Both the position numbers and the translations under genes were made by a program. Source: Pseudomonas paeninsulae (GTDB lineage: Bacteria > Pseudomonadota > Gammaproteobacteria > Pseudomonadales > Pseudomonadaceae). Taken from it: 64,000 bases of DNA. A model generated the notes under the pieces. The model did no database searches and had not been told where the DNA came from. It worked only from the letters and a program-made list of their open reading frames with translations. Positions 1-9,751 of this stretch are shown here, piece by piece. Location of the stretch: positions 5,072,501 through 5,136,500 of the forward strand of contig NZ_CP141799.1 of assembly GCF_035621475.1 (NCBI RefSeq). The letters are read 5' to 3'. Every line of letters starts with the position of its first letter. The first letter of the stretch is position 1.

Positions 1-1153
1 CCCACAACTGTGCGGGGATGTTCTCCACCGTGCCAAAACCACCCAGCGCCGGCGCAGCAAACGCCCCGGTGAGAATGGCGCCAACAATGCCGCCCATGGC
101 ATGCACGCCGAAGACATCCAGGGAGTCGTCATAGCCAAACTTGCGTTTCAGGCTGGTGGCGCAGAAGAAACAGATCACCCCTGACGCCAGGCCGATGACC
201 AGCGCCCCCATCGGCCCGGCAGTGCCGGACGCCGGCGTAATGGCCACCAGGCCCGCCACCGCACCGGAGGCGATGCCCAGCACGCTGGGTTTGCGGTGGG
301 TGATCCACTCGGCAAACATCCAGCTCAGGGCCGCCGTCGCCGTGGCGATCTGGGTCACCAGCATGGCCATGCCGGCGGTGCCGTTGGCAGCCAGGGCCGA
401 GCCGGCGTTGAAGCCGAACCAGCCGATCCAGAGCATGCTCGCGCCGATCAGGGTGTATCCGAGGTTATGCGGCGGCATCGCGGTCGTCGGAAAGCCTTTA
501 CGCTTACCCAACACCAGGCAGGCCACCAGACCGGCGATACCCGCGTTGATATGCACCACAGTGCCCCCGGCGAAATCCAGCACGCCCCAATCCCACAGCA
601 ACGCACCGTCGCCGCTCCACACCATGTGCGCGATGGGGGCATAGACGATGGTGAACCAGACCGTCATGAACACCAGCATGGCCGAGAACTTCATGCGCTC
701 AGCGAAGGCGCCGACGATCAGGGCCGGGGTGATGATGGCGAAGGTCATCTGGAAGGTGATGAACACACTTTCCGGAATGCCTGCCACCAGGCTGTCACTG
801 GTCAGGCCAGCGAGGAAGGCATTCGACAGGCCGCCGACGAAGGAATTGAAATTGACCACACCCTGCTCCATGCCGGTGGTGTCAAAGGCCAGGCTGTACC
901 CGTAGACGACCCAGAGCACGCTGATCAGACCAGTGATGGCGAAGCACTGCATCAACACCGACAGGACGTTCTTCGAACGCACCATGCCGGCATAGAACAG
1001 GGCCAGCCCCGGAATTGTCATGAACAGCACTAGGACGGTCGCGACCAGCATCCAGGCCGTATCGCCGCCATTTAGAACTGCCTCGTCGGCCATGGCCAAG
1101 CCAGGAACCAGAGACAAAAGGGCTCCTAGCCCTGCGATTTTTCGCAGAGTCAT
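1..1153 (-). CDS. amtB: Ammonium transporter AmtB (3' end beyond window)
   Basis: Inner-membrane ammonium channel of the Amt/Rh family. Reading from the ATG at 1153, the protein opens with a signal-like segment ending near AMADEA, then repeated membrane helices. About 384 codons are visible and the stop lies outside the window. Family landmarks are present: the early FYAGMVR motif, a first pore histidine in GGTVVHINAG and the second in FGVHAMGG. The start is supported by an AGGAG ribosome site. It lies 39 bp downstream of glnK on the same strand, the usual glnK-amtB pair in which GlnK plugs the channel when nitrogen is plentiful. Identification is near certain; only the C-terminus is unseen. 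Confidence 0.97.
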   Translation of the reverse strand, partial: MTLRKIAGLGALLSLVPGLAMADEAVLNGGDTAWMLVATVLVLFMTIPGLALFYAGMVRSKNVLSVLMQCFAITGLISVLWVVYGYSLAFDTTGMEQGVVNFNSFVGGLSNAFLAGLTSDSLVAGIPESVFITFQMTFAIITPALIVGAFAERMKFSAMLVFMTVWFTIVYAPIAHMVWSGDGALLWDWGVLDFAGGTVVHINAGIAGLVACLVLGKRKGFPTTAMPPHNLGYTLIGASMLWIGWFGFNAGSALAANGTAGMAMLVTQIATATAALSWMFAEWITHRKPSVLGIASGAVAGLVAITPASGTAGPMGALVIGLASGVICFFCATSLKRKFGYDDSLDVFGVHAMGGIVGAILTGAFAAPALGGFGTVENIPAQLW

Positions 1154-1192
1154 TGGGGGTACTCCTGGGGCGTTGGGGGTTCGCGGGCTTAG

Positions 1193-1938
<746 letters not shown>

Positions 1939-2211
1939 ATGTTGCCGCCCAAAGCCCTGCTCGATGCACTCAGCTCCCACGCCTCGCGCCTGTTCAACGG
2001 CGAAACGCCGCTACCCCGCAGTGAATTCGAAACCCAGTTCAAAGCCTTGCTGCAGAGCGGTTTCAGCAAGCTCGATCTGGTCAGCCGGGAAGAGTTCGAC
2101 AGCCAGATGGCGGTCCTCGCCCGCACCCGTGCCCGCCTTGAAGCACTGGAAGCCAAGGTTGTCGAACTCGAGGCACGCACCGAGCAAGCCGCTACGCCGC
2201 CGACCGAGTAA
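1939..2211 (+). CDS. ubiK: UbiK-type ubiquinone biosynthesis accessory factor (BMFP family)
   Basis: Small protein of 90 residues matching the BMFP/YqiC family. An N-terminal amphipathic part is followed by a C-terminal coiled coil (about residues 50-80, rich in Arg, Leu and Glu: RARLEALEAKVVELEAR). UbiK assists the soluble Ubi complex in aerobic ubiquinone synthesis and binds lipid. The start is placed at the ATG giving MLPPKALLDAL, typical of the family; an upstream in-frame start at 1864 would add a non-homologous leader. It ends 34 bp before comM. The family call is firm and the role is inferred from E. coli and Salmonella homologues. Confidence 0.85.
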   Translation: MLPPKALLDALSSHASRLFNGETPLPRSEFETQFKALLQSGFSKLDLVSREEFDSQMAVLARTRARLEALEAKVVELEARTEQAATPPTE

Positions 2212-2245
2212 TCCGCTCGAACGGCTGACGATCAAGGAGTGATCG

Positions 2246-3742
2246 ATGTCCCTGGCCATAGTCCACAGCCGCGCCCAAGTCGGCGTCGAAGCGCCCGCCG
2301 TAACCGTCGAGGCGCACCTGGCCAATGGCTTGCCGTCGCTGGCGCTAGTCGGCCTGCCCGAGACCGCGGTCAAGGAAAGCAAGGACCGGGTGCGCAGCGC
2401 CATCCTCAACTCCGCCTTCGACTTCCCGCCGCGACGCATCACCCTGAACCTGGCTCCAGCCGACTTGCCCAAGGACGGCGGCCGCTTCGACCTGGCGATT
2501 GCCTTGGGGATTCTCGCCGCCAGCGGCCAGGTGCCAAGCACCGCCCTGGAGCAAATCGAGTGCCTGGGTGAATTGGCCTTATCCGGCGCCGTACGTCCAG
2601 TGCGGGGCGTACTACCCGCCGCCCTGGCGGCCCGCGCCGCCGGACGCTCCCTGGTGGTGCCGAAAGCCAACGCCGAGGAAGCCAGCCTGGCCTCCGGGCT
2701 GGTGGTGATCGCCGTGGACCACTTGCTCGAACTGGCCGCGCACCTCAATGGCCAAGCGCCAATCGCGCCCTATCAGTCTCTCGGCTTGCTGCACCGCAGC
2801 CTGCCCTATCCCGACCTGGCCGAAGTGCAGGGACAAGTCGCCGCCAAGCGCGCCCTGCTGGTCGCCGCAGCCGGCTCGCACAACCTGTTACTGACCGGCC
2901 CTCCCGGCACCGGCAAGACCCTGCTGGCCAGCCGCCTGCCCGGCCTGTTGCCACCACTGAACGAGCAGGAGGCCCTGGAAGTCGCCGCCATCCATTCGGT
3001 GGCCAGCCACACCCCACTGGACGCCTGGCCCCAGCGGCCCTTCCGCAACCCCCATCACAGCGCCTCCGGCCCGGCCCTGGTCGGCGGCGGCAGCCGTCCG
3101 CAACCCGGCGAAATCACCCTGGCCCACCAGGGCGTGTTGTTCCTGGATGAACTGCCCGAGTTCGACCGCAAGGTGTTGGAGGTGCTGCGCGAACCCCTGG
3201 AAAGCGGACAGATCGTCATCGCCCGGGCCCGTGACAAGGTGCGTTTCCCGGCGCGCTTCCAGCTGGTCGCGGCAATGAATCCCTGCCCCTGCGGCTTTCT
3301 CGGCGATCCCAGCGGCCGCTGTCGGTGCAGCACCGAACAGATCCAGCGCTACCGCGGCAAACTGTCTGGGCCCTTACTCGACCGCATCGACCTGCATGTC
3401 ACGGTAGCGCGGGAAACCACCGCCCTGCATGTACCCCCCAGCGACGGCGCCGACACGGCTACCGGTGCCGCCCTGGTGGCGCGCGCCCGGCAACGGCAAA
3501 TCCTGCGCCAGGGCGTGGCCAATGCCTTCCTCGACCTGCCCGGCCTGCGCCAGCACTGCAGCCTGCACGCCGCCGATCAGGGTTGGCTGGAAAGCGCCTG
3601 CGAACGCCTTGGCCTATCGTTACGCGCCGCGCACCGGGTGCTCAAGGTGGCACGTACCCTGGCCGACCTCGAACAGGTCGAACAGATTGCCCGCCACCAT
3701 CTGGCTGAGGCGCTGCAATACCGCGGTCATCCGCAGAGCTGA
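2246..3742 (+). CDS. comM: YifB/ComM family Mg-chelatase-like AAA+ ATPase
   Basis: A 498-residue protein of usual length with an N-terminal ChlI-like domain (about residues 1-170), a P-loop GPPGTGKT near residue 217, a Walker B LFLDELPE near 297, and a cysteine cluster NPCPCG...CRCS near 345-362. A C-terminal Mg-chelatase helical domain closes the protein. ComM proteins are hexameric helicases that drive branch migration during integration of transforming DNA, and they are widespread in non-competent bacteria as well. A leading ATCAAGGAGTG gives a good ribosome site. It follows ubiK on the same strand. Confidence 0.93.
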   Translation: MSLAIVHSRAQVGVEAPAVTVEAHLANGLPSLALVGLPETAVKESKDRVRSAILNSAFDFPPRRITLNLAPADLPKDGGRFDLAIALGILAASGQVPSTALEQIECLGELALSGAVRPVRGVLPAALAARAAGRSLVVPKANAEEASLASGLVVIAVDHLLELAAHLNGQAPIAPYQSLGLLHRSLPYPDLAEVQGQVAAKRALLVAAAGSHNLLLTGPPGTGKTLLASRLPGLLPPLNEQEALEVAAIHSVASHTPLDAWPQRPFRNPHHSASGPALVGGGSRPQPGEITLAHQGVLFLDELPEFDRKVLEVLREPLESGQIVIARARDKVRFPARFQLVAAMNPCPCGFLGDPSGRCRCSTEQIQRYRGKLSGPLLDRIDLHVTVARETTALHVPPSDGADTATGAALVARARQRQILRQGVANAFLDLPGLRQHCSLHAADQGWLESACERLGLSLRAAHRVLKVARTLADLEQVEQIARHHLAEALQYRGHPQS

Positions 3743-3747
3743 CGCGG

Positions 3748-4674
3748 TCAAGCTCGCCGCTGCACCGGCGGTAACTGCATCGCCGCCACTTCGCCGACCA
3801 GGTAATCGCGCAAGCGCTGGTAGCGCTCCTGACCACGCCGCGCCTTGGGCCAGACCAGGTAATAGCTGCAGCCGCTGGGCACCGCGCAGGGCCAGGGCAG
3901 GCCGAGGCGGCCCTGGGCGACATCCTCGGCGACCATCACCAGATCGCCGATCGACACGCCGTAGCCGCGCGCGGCGGCGACCATGCCCAGCTCCAGGGTG
4001 TCGAATACCTGACCGCCCTTGAGCGGCACCTGCTCGGCCAGGCCCATGGCCTGCAGCCACTGCCGCCAATCGCGGCGGTCCGGGGTGGGATGCAGCAGCT
4101 CGGCGCCCTGTAGCCGCGCCAGATCCCAGGGGCCGCCCTCGGCCGCCTCGGGCGCGCAGACCGGGATCAGCCATTCGTCGAACAGCAACACGCTGCCCCA
4201 CTCCTCGGTAAAAACGCCGTTGCTCAGCAACACCGCACAGTCGAACGGCTCATGCAGGAAGTCGACCTTGTCCACGTCCATCCAGGCACTGGTCAGCTGC
4301 ACCTCGATATCGCTGTTTTGCAAACGAAAGCGCGACAAGCGTGCCAGCAGCCAGCGCATGGTCAGGGTCGAGGGCGCCTTCAGGCGCAGGATCGCATCGT
4401 CGGCGCGCAGGGTGGTGCAGGCACGTTCCAGGGCATCGAAACCTTCACGCAGGCCGGGCAGCAGCATGCGCGCCGGCTCGGTCAACTGCAGGCTGCGCCC
4501 GCGGCGCTCGAACAGGCGGCAGGCGAAATGCTCTTCCAGGGTACGCACATGACGGCTCACCGCGCTCTGGGTGATCGCCAATTCCTCGGCGGCGCGGGTG
4601 AAGGAGCTATGCCGGGCCGCCGCCTCGAAGGCGCGCAAGGCGTACAGCGGCGCTAGACGCCGGCTTTTATCCAT
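3748..4674 (-). CDS. LysR family transcriptional regulator (GcvA-like)
   Basis: A 308-residue LysR regulator. The N-terminal winged helix-turn-helix occupies about residues 8-66 (FTRAAEELAITQSAVSRHVRTLE), followed by a linker helix and a substrate-binding domain of the GcvA/AmpR type. It sits convergently 5 bp past comM and is divergent from the MATE exporter, with 125 bp between them. LysR proteins often control the divergent gene, so regulation of the exporter is plausible but unproven. The effector cannot be read from the sequence. Confidence 0.88.
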   Translation of the reverse strand: MDKSRRLAPLYALRAFEAAARHSSFTRAAEELAITQSAVSRHVRTLEEHFACRLFERRGRSLQLTEPARMLLPGLREGFDALERACTTLRADDAILRLKAPSTLTMRWLLARLSRFRLQNSDIEVQLTSAWMDVDKVDFLHEPFDCAVLLSNGVFTEEWGSVLLFDEWLIPVCAPEAAEGGPWDLARLQGAELLHPTPDRRDWRQWLQAMGLAEQVPLKGGQVFDTLELGMVAAARGYGVSIGDLVMVAEDVAQGRLGLPWPCAVPSGCSYYLVWPKARRGQERYQRLRDYLVGEVAAMQLPPVQRRA

Positions 4675-4799
4675 GAGTATTAATCATGCCTGACATGGTT
4701 ATTTTCCTTTTGTGCGAGCGCTGAAGACTCCCGAGAATAGCGCCATTCTCCGCTCGCCCGGACAACCCGGGCAAGCCCTCTTACTGAGCTTGACTCATC

Positions 4800-6185
4800 A
4801 TGCCGCACGCCCTTCGCAACGAACTCAGCGCCATCCTGCGCCTGGCCGGCCCACTGATCGCCGCCCAGCTGGCGCACGTGCTCATGGTCTTTACCGACAC
4901 CGTGATGATGGGCTGGCTCGGCCCGGCGGCCCTGGCCGGTGGCGGCCTGGGCGCGGCCAGCTATGCCTGCGTGTCGATCTTCTGCGTCGGGGTGATCGCC
5001 GCGGTCGGCAACCTGGTGGCTATCCGTCACGGCGCCGGCGATGCCGAGGGTGTCACTCGCCTGACCCAGAACGGCCTGTGGCTGGGCTGGGGCCTGGCCT
5101 TGCTGGCCGGGGTAGCCCTGTGGCATCTGCCACCGGCGCTGCTAGAGCTCGGCCAGTTGCCGGAAAACGTCACGGGGGCCATGCAATTTCTCACCACCCT
5201 GATGTTCGCCCTGCCTGGTTATATGACCTTTATGGCGCTGCGCGGGTTTACCAGCGCGATCGGCCGCCCCGGCCCGGTGATGGCCATCAGCATTGGCGGT
5301 GCACTGGCCAACTTCGTCCTCAACTACGCACTGATCAAGGGCTGGTTCGGCCTGCCGCCTCTGGGCCTGGCCGGTATCGGCCTGGTTACCGCACTGGTGA
5401 TGAATGCCATGGCCCTGTTGCTGGCCTGGCATGTCCTGCGCCACCGCGCTTATGCCGCCTACCCGCTGTGGCGCGGCCTGCTGCGCCCGACCTGGCGCGA
5501 GCTGCAAGAGTTGCTGCGCCTGGGTCTGCCGATTGGCGGCACCTATGCAGTGGAGGCAGGGTTGTTCGCCTTCGCCGCACTGTGCATGGGCGCCCTCGGC
5601 AGCCTGCAACTCGCCGCGCATCAGATTGCGATCATGTCGGTGTACGTGGCCTTCATGGTGCCGGTGGGGCTGTCCTACGCAGTGACCTTCCGCATCGGCC
5701 AGCACTTCGGCGCCGGCCGCCTGCTCGAAGCACGCCGCGCCGGACGTCTGGGCATCGGCATCGGCGCCGTGTGCATGCTCGGCTTCGCCGCGCTGTTCTG
5801 GCTGGCGCCGCAGTGGGTGGTGGGCTTGTTTCTCGACCGCCGCGACCCGGCCTATGCCGAGGTGACGGCCCTGGCTGTAGGTCTACTGGCGATTGCCGCC
5901 TGGTTCGAGTTCTTCGACGGCATCCAGACCATCGCCATGGGCGCGATTCGCGGCCTCAAGGACGCCAAGACCACCTTCTTCGTCGGCCTCGGCTGCTACT
6001 GGCTGATCGGCGCACCACTGGCCTGGACCCTGGCTTTCCCGCTCGGCTGGGGTGCGCAAGGCGTGTGGTGGGGCCTGGCCAGTGGCCTGGCGTGCGCGGC
6101 CATCGGCCTGAGCCTGGGCTTCGAGTGGAAGACCGCACGCCTGCTGCGTCCAACCCAGATGGAAGGAAAGGCCTGCCTCTCGTAG
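4800..6185 (+). CDS. norM: MATE family multidrug efflux transporter (NorM/PmpM type)
   Basis: A 461-residue integral membrane protein with about twelve hydrophobic helices in two repeated halves, the MATE plan. The N-terminal segment (LAGPLIAAQLAHVLMVFTDT) and the internal repeat near residue 240 (GLPIGGTYAVEAGLF) match the NorM branch. These pumps expel cationic drugs and fluoroquinolones using a proton or sodium gradient. The ribosome site is weak. It is divergent from a LysR gene and its 3' end faces the IS at 6239. Substrate range is not predictable. Confidence 0.88.
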   Translation: MPHALRNELSAILRLAGPLIAAQLAHVLMVFTDTVMMGWLGPAALAGGGLGAASYACVSIFCVGVIAAVGNLVAIRHGAGDAEGVTRLTQNGLWLGWGLALLAGVALWHLPPALLELGQLPENVTGAMQFLTTLMFALPGYMTFMALRGFTSAIGRPGPVMAISIGGALANFVLNYALIKGWFGLPPLGLAGIGLVTALVMNAMALLLAWHVLRHRAYAAYPLWRGLLRPTWRELQELLRLGLPIGGTYAVEAGLFAFAALCMGALGSLQLAAHQIAIMSVYVAFMVPVGLSYAVTFRIGQHFGAGRLLEARRAGRLGIGIGAVCMLGFAALFWLAPQWVVGLFLDRRDPAYAEVTALAVGLLAIAAWFEFFDGIQTIAMGAIRGLKDAKTTFFVGLGCYWLIGAPLAWTLAFPLGWGAQGVWWGLASGLACAAIGLSLGFEWKTARLLRPTQMEGKACLS

Positions 6186-6307
6186 GGTCGGTGAGGCCAG
6201 CCTACTCACCCGCGCCAACAGTCGGTTCAATCCCTGGCCTAGCAGCCTGTCGGACTTAATCACTGGATTCCAGGATAATCCCGACACCGCCCAGCCGATG
6301 CCTCCGC

Positions 6308-7681
6308 ATGAGCCGCTTTCGTCCGATCGACCGCAAGACTGACTACCTGCTCCCGCCATCGATGGATGACTGGCTGCCAGAAGCCCATCTGGCCCGTTTC
6401 ATTCTCGAAGCCATCGAACGGCTCGACTTGAGTGCGCTCACCCGGCGTTATGGCGGACGCGGCAGCGCCGCCTATCACCCCGAGGTGCTGCTTAGTCTGC
6501 TGGTCTATGGCTATGCCACCGGCACCTTTTCCAGCCGTATGATCGAACGCGCCACTTACGACTCGCTCGCCTTTCGCTACCTGGCCTCAGGCAGTCACCC
6601 CGATCACGACACCCTGGCCAGCTTCCGCCGCCGCTTCCTCGACGAGTTGGCCGGCATCTTCCTTCAGGTGCTGGAGCTGGCGGGCGAGATGAAGCTGCTC
6701 AAGCTCGGCACCATCAGCCTCGACGGCACCAAGCTGCATGCCAACGCCTCACGCCACAGTGCACTGTCCTATGGCCATATCCAGACACTCGAACGCCAGC
6801 TCAAGGCCGAAGTGCAGGAGCTCCTGGCGCTGGCTGAACGGGCCGACCAGGCAGAGCTCCCCGTCGGCATCGATCTGCCGGACGAGATCAAACGCCGGCA
6901 AGATCGCTTGCTCGCCATGGACGCGGCGAAGGCCAAGATCGAGGTGCGCGCCCGTGCGCGTTTCGAGCAGGATCAGGCCGCCTACCAAGAGAAGCTTGCC
7001 AAGCGTGCGGCGCGCATGGCAGAAACGGGCAAGAAGCCCGGCGGCAAGCCGCCCAAAGCCCCAGTGGAAGGGCCTACCGAACACGACCAAATCAACCTCA
7101 CCGACGAAGACTCTCGCATCATGCGGGTGGCTGGCGGCGGCTTCGAACAGTGCTACAACGCCCAGGCCGCAGTGGATACCGACACCCTGTTGGTGGTGGC
7201 GCCAGGCCTCACTCAGGCGGGCAACGACAAGCAACAAGTCGTCCCCATGCTGGCCGAGCTCAAGGCGCTACCGGCGTCATTGGGTCAGGTGAACGTGGTG
7301 CTCGGGGACTGTGGCTACAACAGCGAAAGCAACATCGCCGCCTGCGAGGCGGCGGGAATCGAGCCCTACCTGGCGGTGGCACGCGAAGATCATCACCCGC
7401 ACTGGAAGGCGCGCTTCGAGGAGCTGGCAGCGCTCGACGCTGATGCCACAGTGCAACAACGCATGGCGCACAAACTCAAGAGCCAGCCGGGGCGCCGCCT
7501 CTATGCGCTGCGCAAACAGACGGTGGAACCGGTGTTCGGCATCATCAAGTCGGTCATGGGTTTTCGCCAGTTTCTGCTGCGAGGCAAGGACAAGGTGAGC
7601 GGCGAATGGCGCCTGGTATGTCTGGCCTGGAATTTGAAACGCATGGCCGTTTTGCGCCACAAATCCGTCCAGTGTGGGTAG
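6308..7681 (+). CDS. IS1182 family DDE transposase
   Basis: A 457-residue transposase filling the IS. The N-terminal part (RFRPIDRKTDYLLPPSMDDW, then HLARFI and YHPEVLLSLLVYGY) is the DNA-binding region typical of IS1182/ISPsy-type transposases. Candidate catalytic residues are Asp in ISLDGTKLHANAS (near residue 140), Asp in VVLGDCGYNSE (near 335) and Glu in QTVEPVFGIIK (near 405). A charged insert rich in Lys and Ala lies near residues 205-260. There is no frameshift or internal stop. The reading frame is clear; the assignment to IS1182 rests on motifs alone. Confidence 0.93.
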   Translation: MSRFRPIDRKTDYLLPPSMDDWLPEAHLARFILEAIERLDLSALTRRYGGRGSAAYHPEVLLSLLVYGYATGTFSSRMIERATYDSLAFRYLASGSHPDHDTLASFRRRFLDELAGIFLQVLELAGEMKLLKLGTISLDGTKLHANASRHSALSYGHIQTLERQLKAEVQELLALAERADQAELPVGIDLPDEIKRRQDRLLAMDAAKAKIEVRARARFEQDQAAYQEKLAKRAARMAETGKKPGGKPPKAPVEGPTEHDQINLTDEDSRIMRVAGGGFEQCYNAQAAVDTDTLLVVAPGLTQAGNDKQQVVPMLAELKALPASLGQVNVVLGDCGYNSESNIAACEAAGIEPYLAVAREDHHPHWKARFEELAALDADATVQQRMAHKLKSQPGRRLYALRKQTVEPVFGIIKSVMGFRQFLLRGKDKVSGEWRLVCLAWNLKRMAVLRHKSVQCG

Positions 7682-7739
7682 AAATGAACTAAACCCGCTC
7701 GTTCTCAGGAAATTCGGGGCAAAAAAGCCTGGAAATACC

Positions 7740-7775
7740 TCAATAGTGGGACGAATCGCTTCGCCTCACTATTGA
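7740..7775. repeat. Hairpin in the 3' noncoding part of the IS
   Basis: Arms TCAATAGTG (7740-7748) and CACTATTGA (7767-7775) are perfectly complementary. The stem continues inward through a CGAA/TTCG pair around a TCGC loop, with one mismatch. It lies 59 bp after the transposase stop and 20 bp inside the right inverted repeat. It may terminate transposase transcription or block outward read-through, but there is no poly-T run. Confidence 0.6.
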
Positions 7776-7809
7776 TATCCCCGTTCATGAACTCAAGTCC
7801 GACAGGCTG

Positions 7810-9519
7810 CTAGGGATTGAGCGGCCCTAACAACGGTTGCCGCATACCGAACACCAGGAAGCGCGCCAACTCGTTCAACGGGATCGCCTTGCTGATCAGG
7901 TAGCCCTGCACCTGGTCGCAACCATACTCGCGCAACAGGGCCAGTTGTTCGGCGTTTTCCACGCCTTCGCCGACCACCTGCAGATTGAGGTTATGCGCCA
8001 GATTGATCATCGCCCGCACCAGCTGACGACTCTCCGCGCGTTCGTGCATGTCGCCGACGAAGCTCTTGTCGATTTTCAACAGGGCTATCGGCAGGCTGCT
8101 GAGGTGGACGAAGGAGGAAAAACCAGTACCGAAGTCGTCCAGGGAAAAACGCACACCCAGGCGACCGAGCGCCAGCATGGTCTGCTGCACATGATCGCTG
8201 CGGCGCATCACCGCGGTCTCGGTCAACTCGAACTCCAGCCAGCGCGCATCGACTCCGCGCTCGGCGATCAAGCGACTGAGGGTCGGCAACAGCTGACTGT
8301 CCTGAAACTGGCGGAACGACAGATTGACCGCCATATGCAGAGCAGGCAGGCCGCGTCCGCGCAGCCATTGCATGTCGCGCAGGGCACGGGAAATCACCCA
8401 GTAGCCGAGCGGCACGATCAGTCCGCTTTCTTCGGCCAACGGCACGAATTCGTTTGGCGCCAGCAGGCCGCGCTCACGGTGGCGCCAGCGCACTAGCGCT
8501 TCCAGACCAACAATGCGGCCCGTCTGCAAACACAGGCGCGGCTGATAATGCAGTTCGAGTTCGTCGCGACGCAGCGCACGGCGTAGCTCACTTTCCAACT
8601 CGGCCTGGCTACGCGTGCCGCGACCGGTCTGTTCGTCGAAGATGTGGAAGGTACAGCCTTGCTGGCTCTTGGCTTGCCGCATGGCGATATGCGCATGCCA
8701 CATCAGCGAGTCGGCGCCACCACCGGCACGCACGTAGGCCAAGCCAATGCTGCAACCAATCAACAGACTCTCACCGTCGACCCAGTAAGGCTCGGCCAGG
8801 GCTTCGGTAATGCGCTCGACCAGGCGCGGCGCACGCTGCGGATCGCTGCGCACATCGAGCAGCAGGGCAAACTCGTCACTACCCAGCCGGGCGACCTGAT
8901 CTCCTGCCTGCAACTGCGCCTTGAGTCGCGTCACCACTTGCCGGATCAAGTGATCGCCGGCCTGGTGGCCGAGGGCATCGTTGGCATGCCGGAAATTGTC
9001 CAGATCGAGGTGTGCGAGTGCCAGGCCGCGGCCCTGACATTCGGCCAGACGGGCAGCAAGCAGCGTCTGGAAGCCCTGTCGATTGGCGATACCGGTCAAC
9101 GCATCCTGCTCGGCCAGGCGCTGCAGGGTTTCTTGCAGACGACCCTGCTCGCGCACATAGCGCAAGCAGCGACGCAGTACATCGACCGTCAGCTGGTCAC
9201 GCACCAACCAGTCGCAGACCCCCGTTGGCGCCTCGGCGGGTTCCGCGTCAAGCAGCAAGATGACCGGTAGAGGGCAGAGCCCGGCGGCTGGCCGGCGCGC
9301 CTCGGTGGTCAGCAACAGGCCATTGATCGGGGTATCGAACAGACTGCTGGCCGCCGCCCACGAGGGCGCGGTAATCAGCGGGCAGATACTGCCTAAAGCG
9401 CCTAGCCGCTCACGCAATAGCTCGGGCCATTCTGGCGTTTCAGCCAGCAGAACCAACCGCAAAGGTTCGTCGAGCGCGGACAAGCAACCTCCCCAGGCCT
9501 CAAATATAGTCGGCGGCAT
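7810..9519 (-). CDS. Bifunctional-architecture GGDEF/EAL c-di-GMP protein
   Basis: A 569-residue cytoplasmic protein. Residues 1-120 look like a degenerate receiver-type domain without a clear phospho-acceptor Asp. A GGDEF domain follows (about 135-295), whose signature reads GSDEF near residue 213, then an EAL domain (about 310-560). The EAL domain retains EALVRW (near 339), NLSFRQF, ELTETAVM, DDFGTGFSS and KIDKSFV, so phosphodiesterase activity is likely; cyclase activity is doubtful. The position beside rep suggests equivalence to P. aeruginosa PA5295 (from memory, described as a phosphodiesterase). Its TAG stop overlaps the CTAG bordering the IS, so the IS leaves the protein complete. Confidence 0.9.
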   Translation of the reverse strand: MPPTIFEAWGGCLSALDEPLRLVLLAETPEWPELLRERLGALGSICPLITAPSWAAASSLFDTPINGLLLTTEARRPAAGLCPLPVILLLDAEPAEAPTGVCDWLVRDQLTVDVLRRCLRYVREQGRLQETLQRLAEQDALTGIANRQGFQTLLAARLAECQGRGLALAHLDLDNFRHANDALGHQAGDHLIRQVVTRLKAQLQAGDQVARLGSDEFALLLDVRSDPQRAPRLVERITEALAEPYWVDGESLLIGCSIGLAYVRAGGGADSLMWHAHIAMRQAKSQQGCTFHIFDEQTGRGTRSQAELESELRRALRRDELELHYQPRLCLQTGRIVGLEALVRWRHRERGLLAPNEFVPLAEESGLIVPLGYWVISRALRDMQWLRGRGLPALHMAVNLSFRQFQDSQLLPTLSRLIAERGVDARWLEFELTETAVMRRSDHVQQTMLALGRLGVRFSLDDFGTGFSSFVHLSSLPIALLKIDKSFVGDMHERAESRQLVRAMINLAHNLNLQVVGEGVENAEQLALLREYGCDQVQGYLISKAIPLNELARFLVFGMRQPLLGPLNP

Positions 9520-9751
9520 ACCGCCCTGTTGCAGCGTAATCGGCGTCTAATCAAGTACATCCGAGTACTACTGTGGTACATCCTGGATTAAGGACAAAAA
9601 ACCGACAAGCGGCGCCAGAGTACTGGATTACACGAAATAACCAAGCCCGGCTTACTGCCAGGACGTGCTCCATCGCACAACGCCAGAGGATTCAGGCACA
9701 AATCTCAGGGCCTGCTAAAATGCGCGCCCATTCCCCGCGACGATAGATGCA

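Larger units (their letters stand above)
6239..7813 (+). mobile_element. Intact IS1182-type insertion sequence with CTAG target duplication
   Basis: The element proper runs 6243-7809 (1567 bp). It is bounded by perfect 15-bp inverted repeats, CAGCCTGTCGGACTT at 6243-6257 and its complement at 7795-7809. Outside them CTAG appears at both 6239-6242 and 7810-7813. It is read here as a 4-bp target duplication, although CTAG is itself palindromic. The single transposase is full length and unbroken, so the element could be active. It lies between convergent norM and the GGDEF/EAL gene and disrupts neither. Confidence 0.92.
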
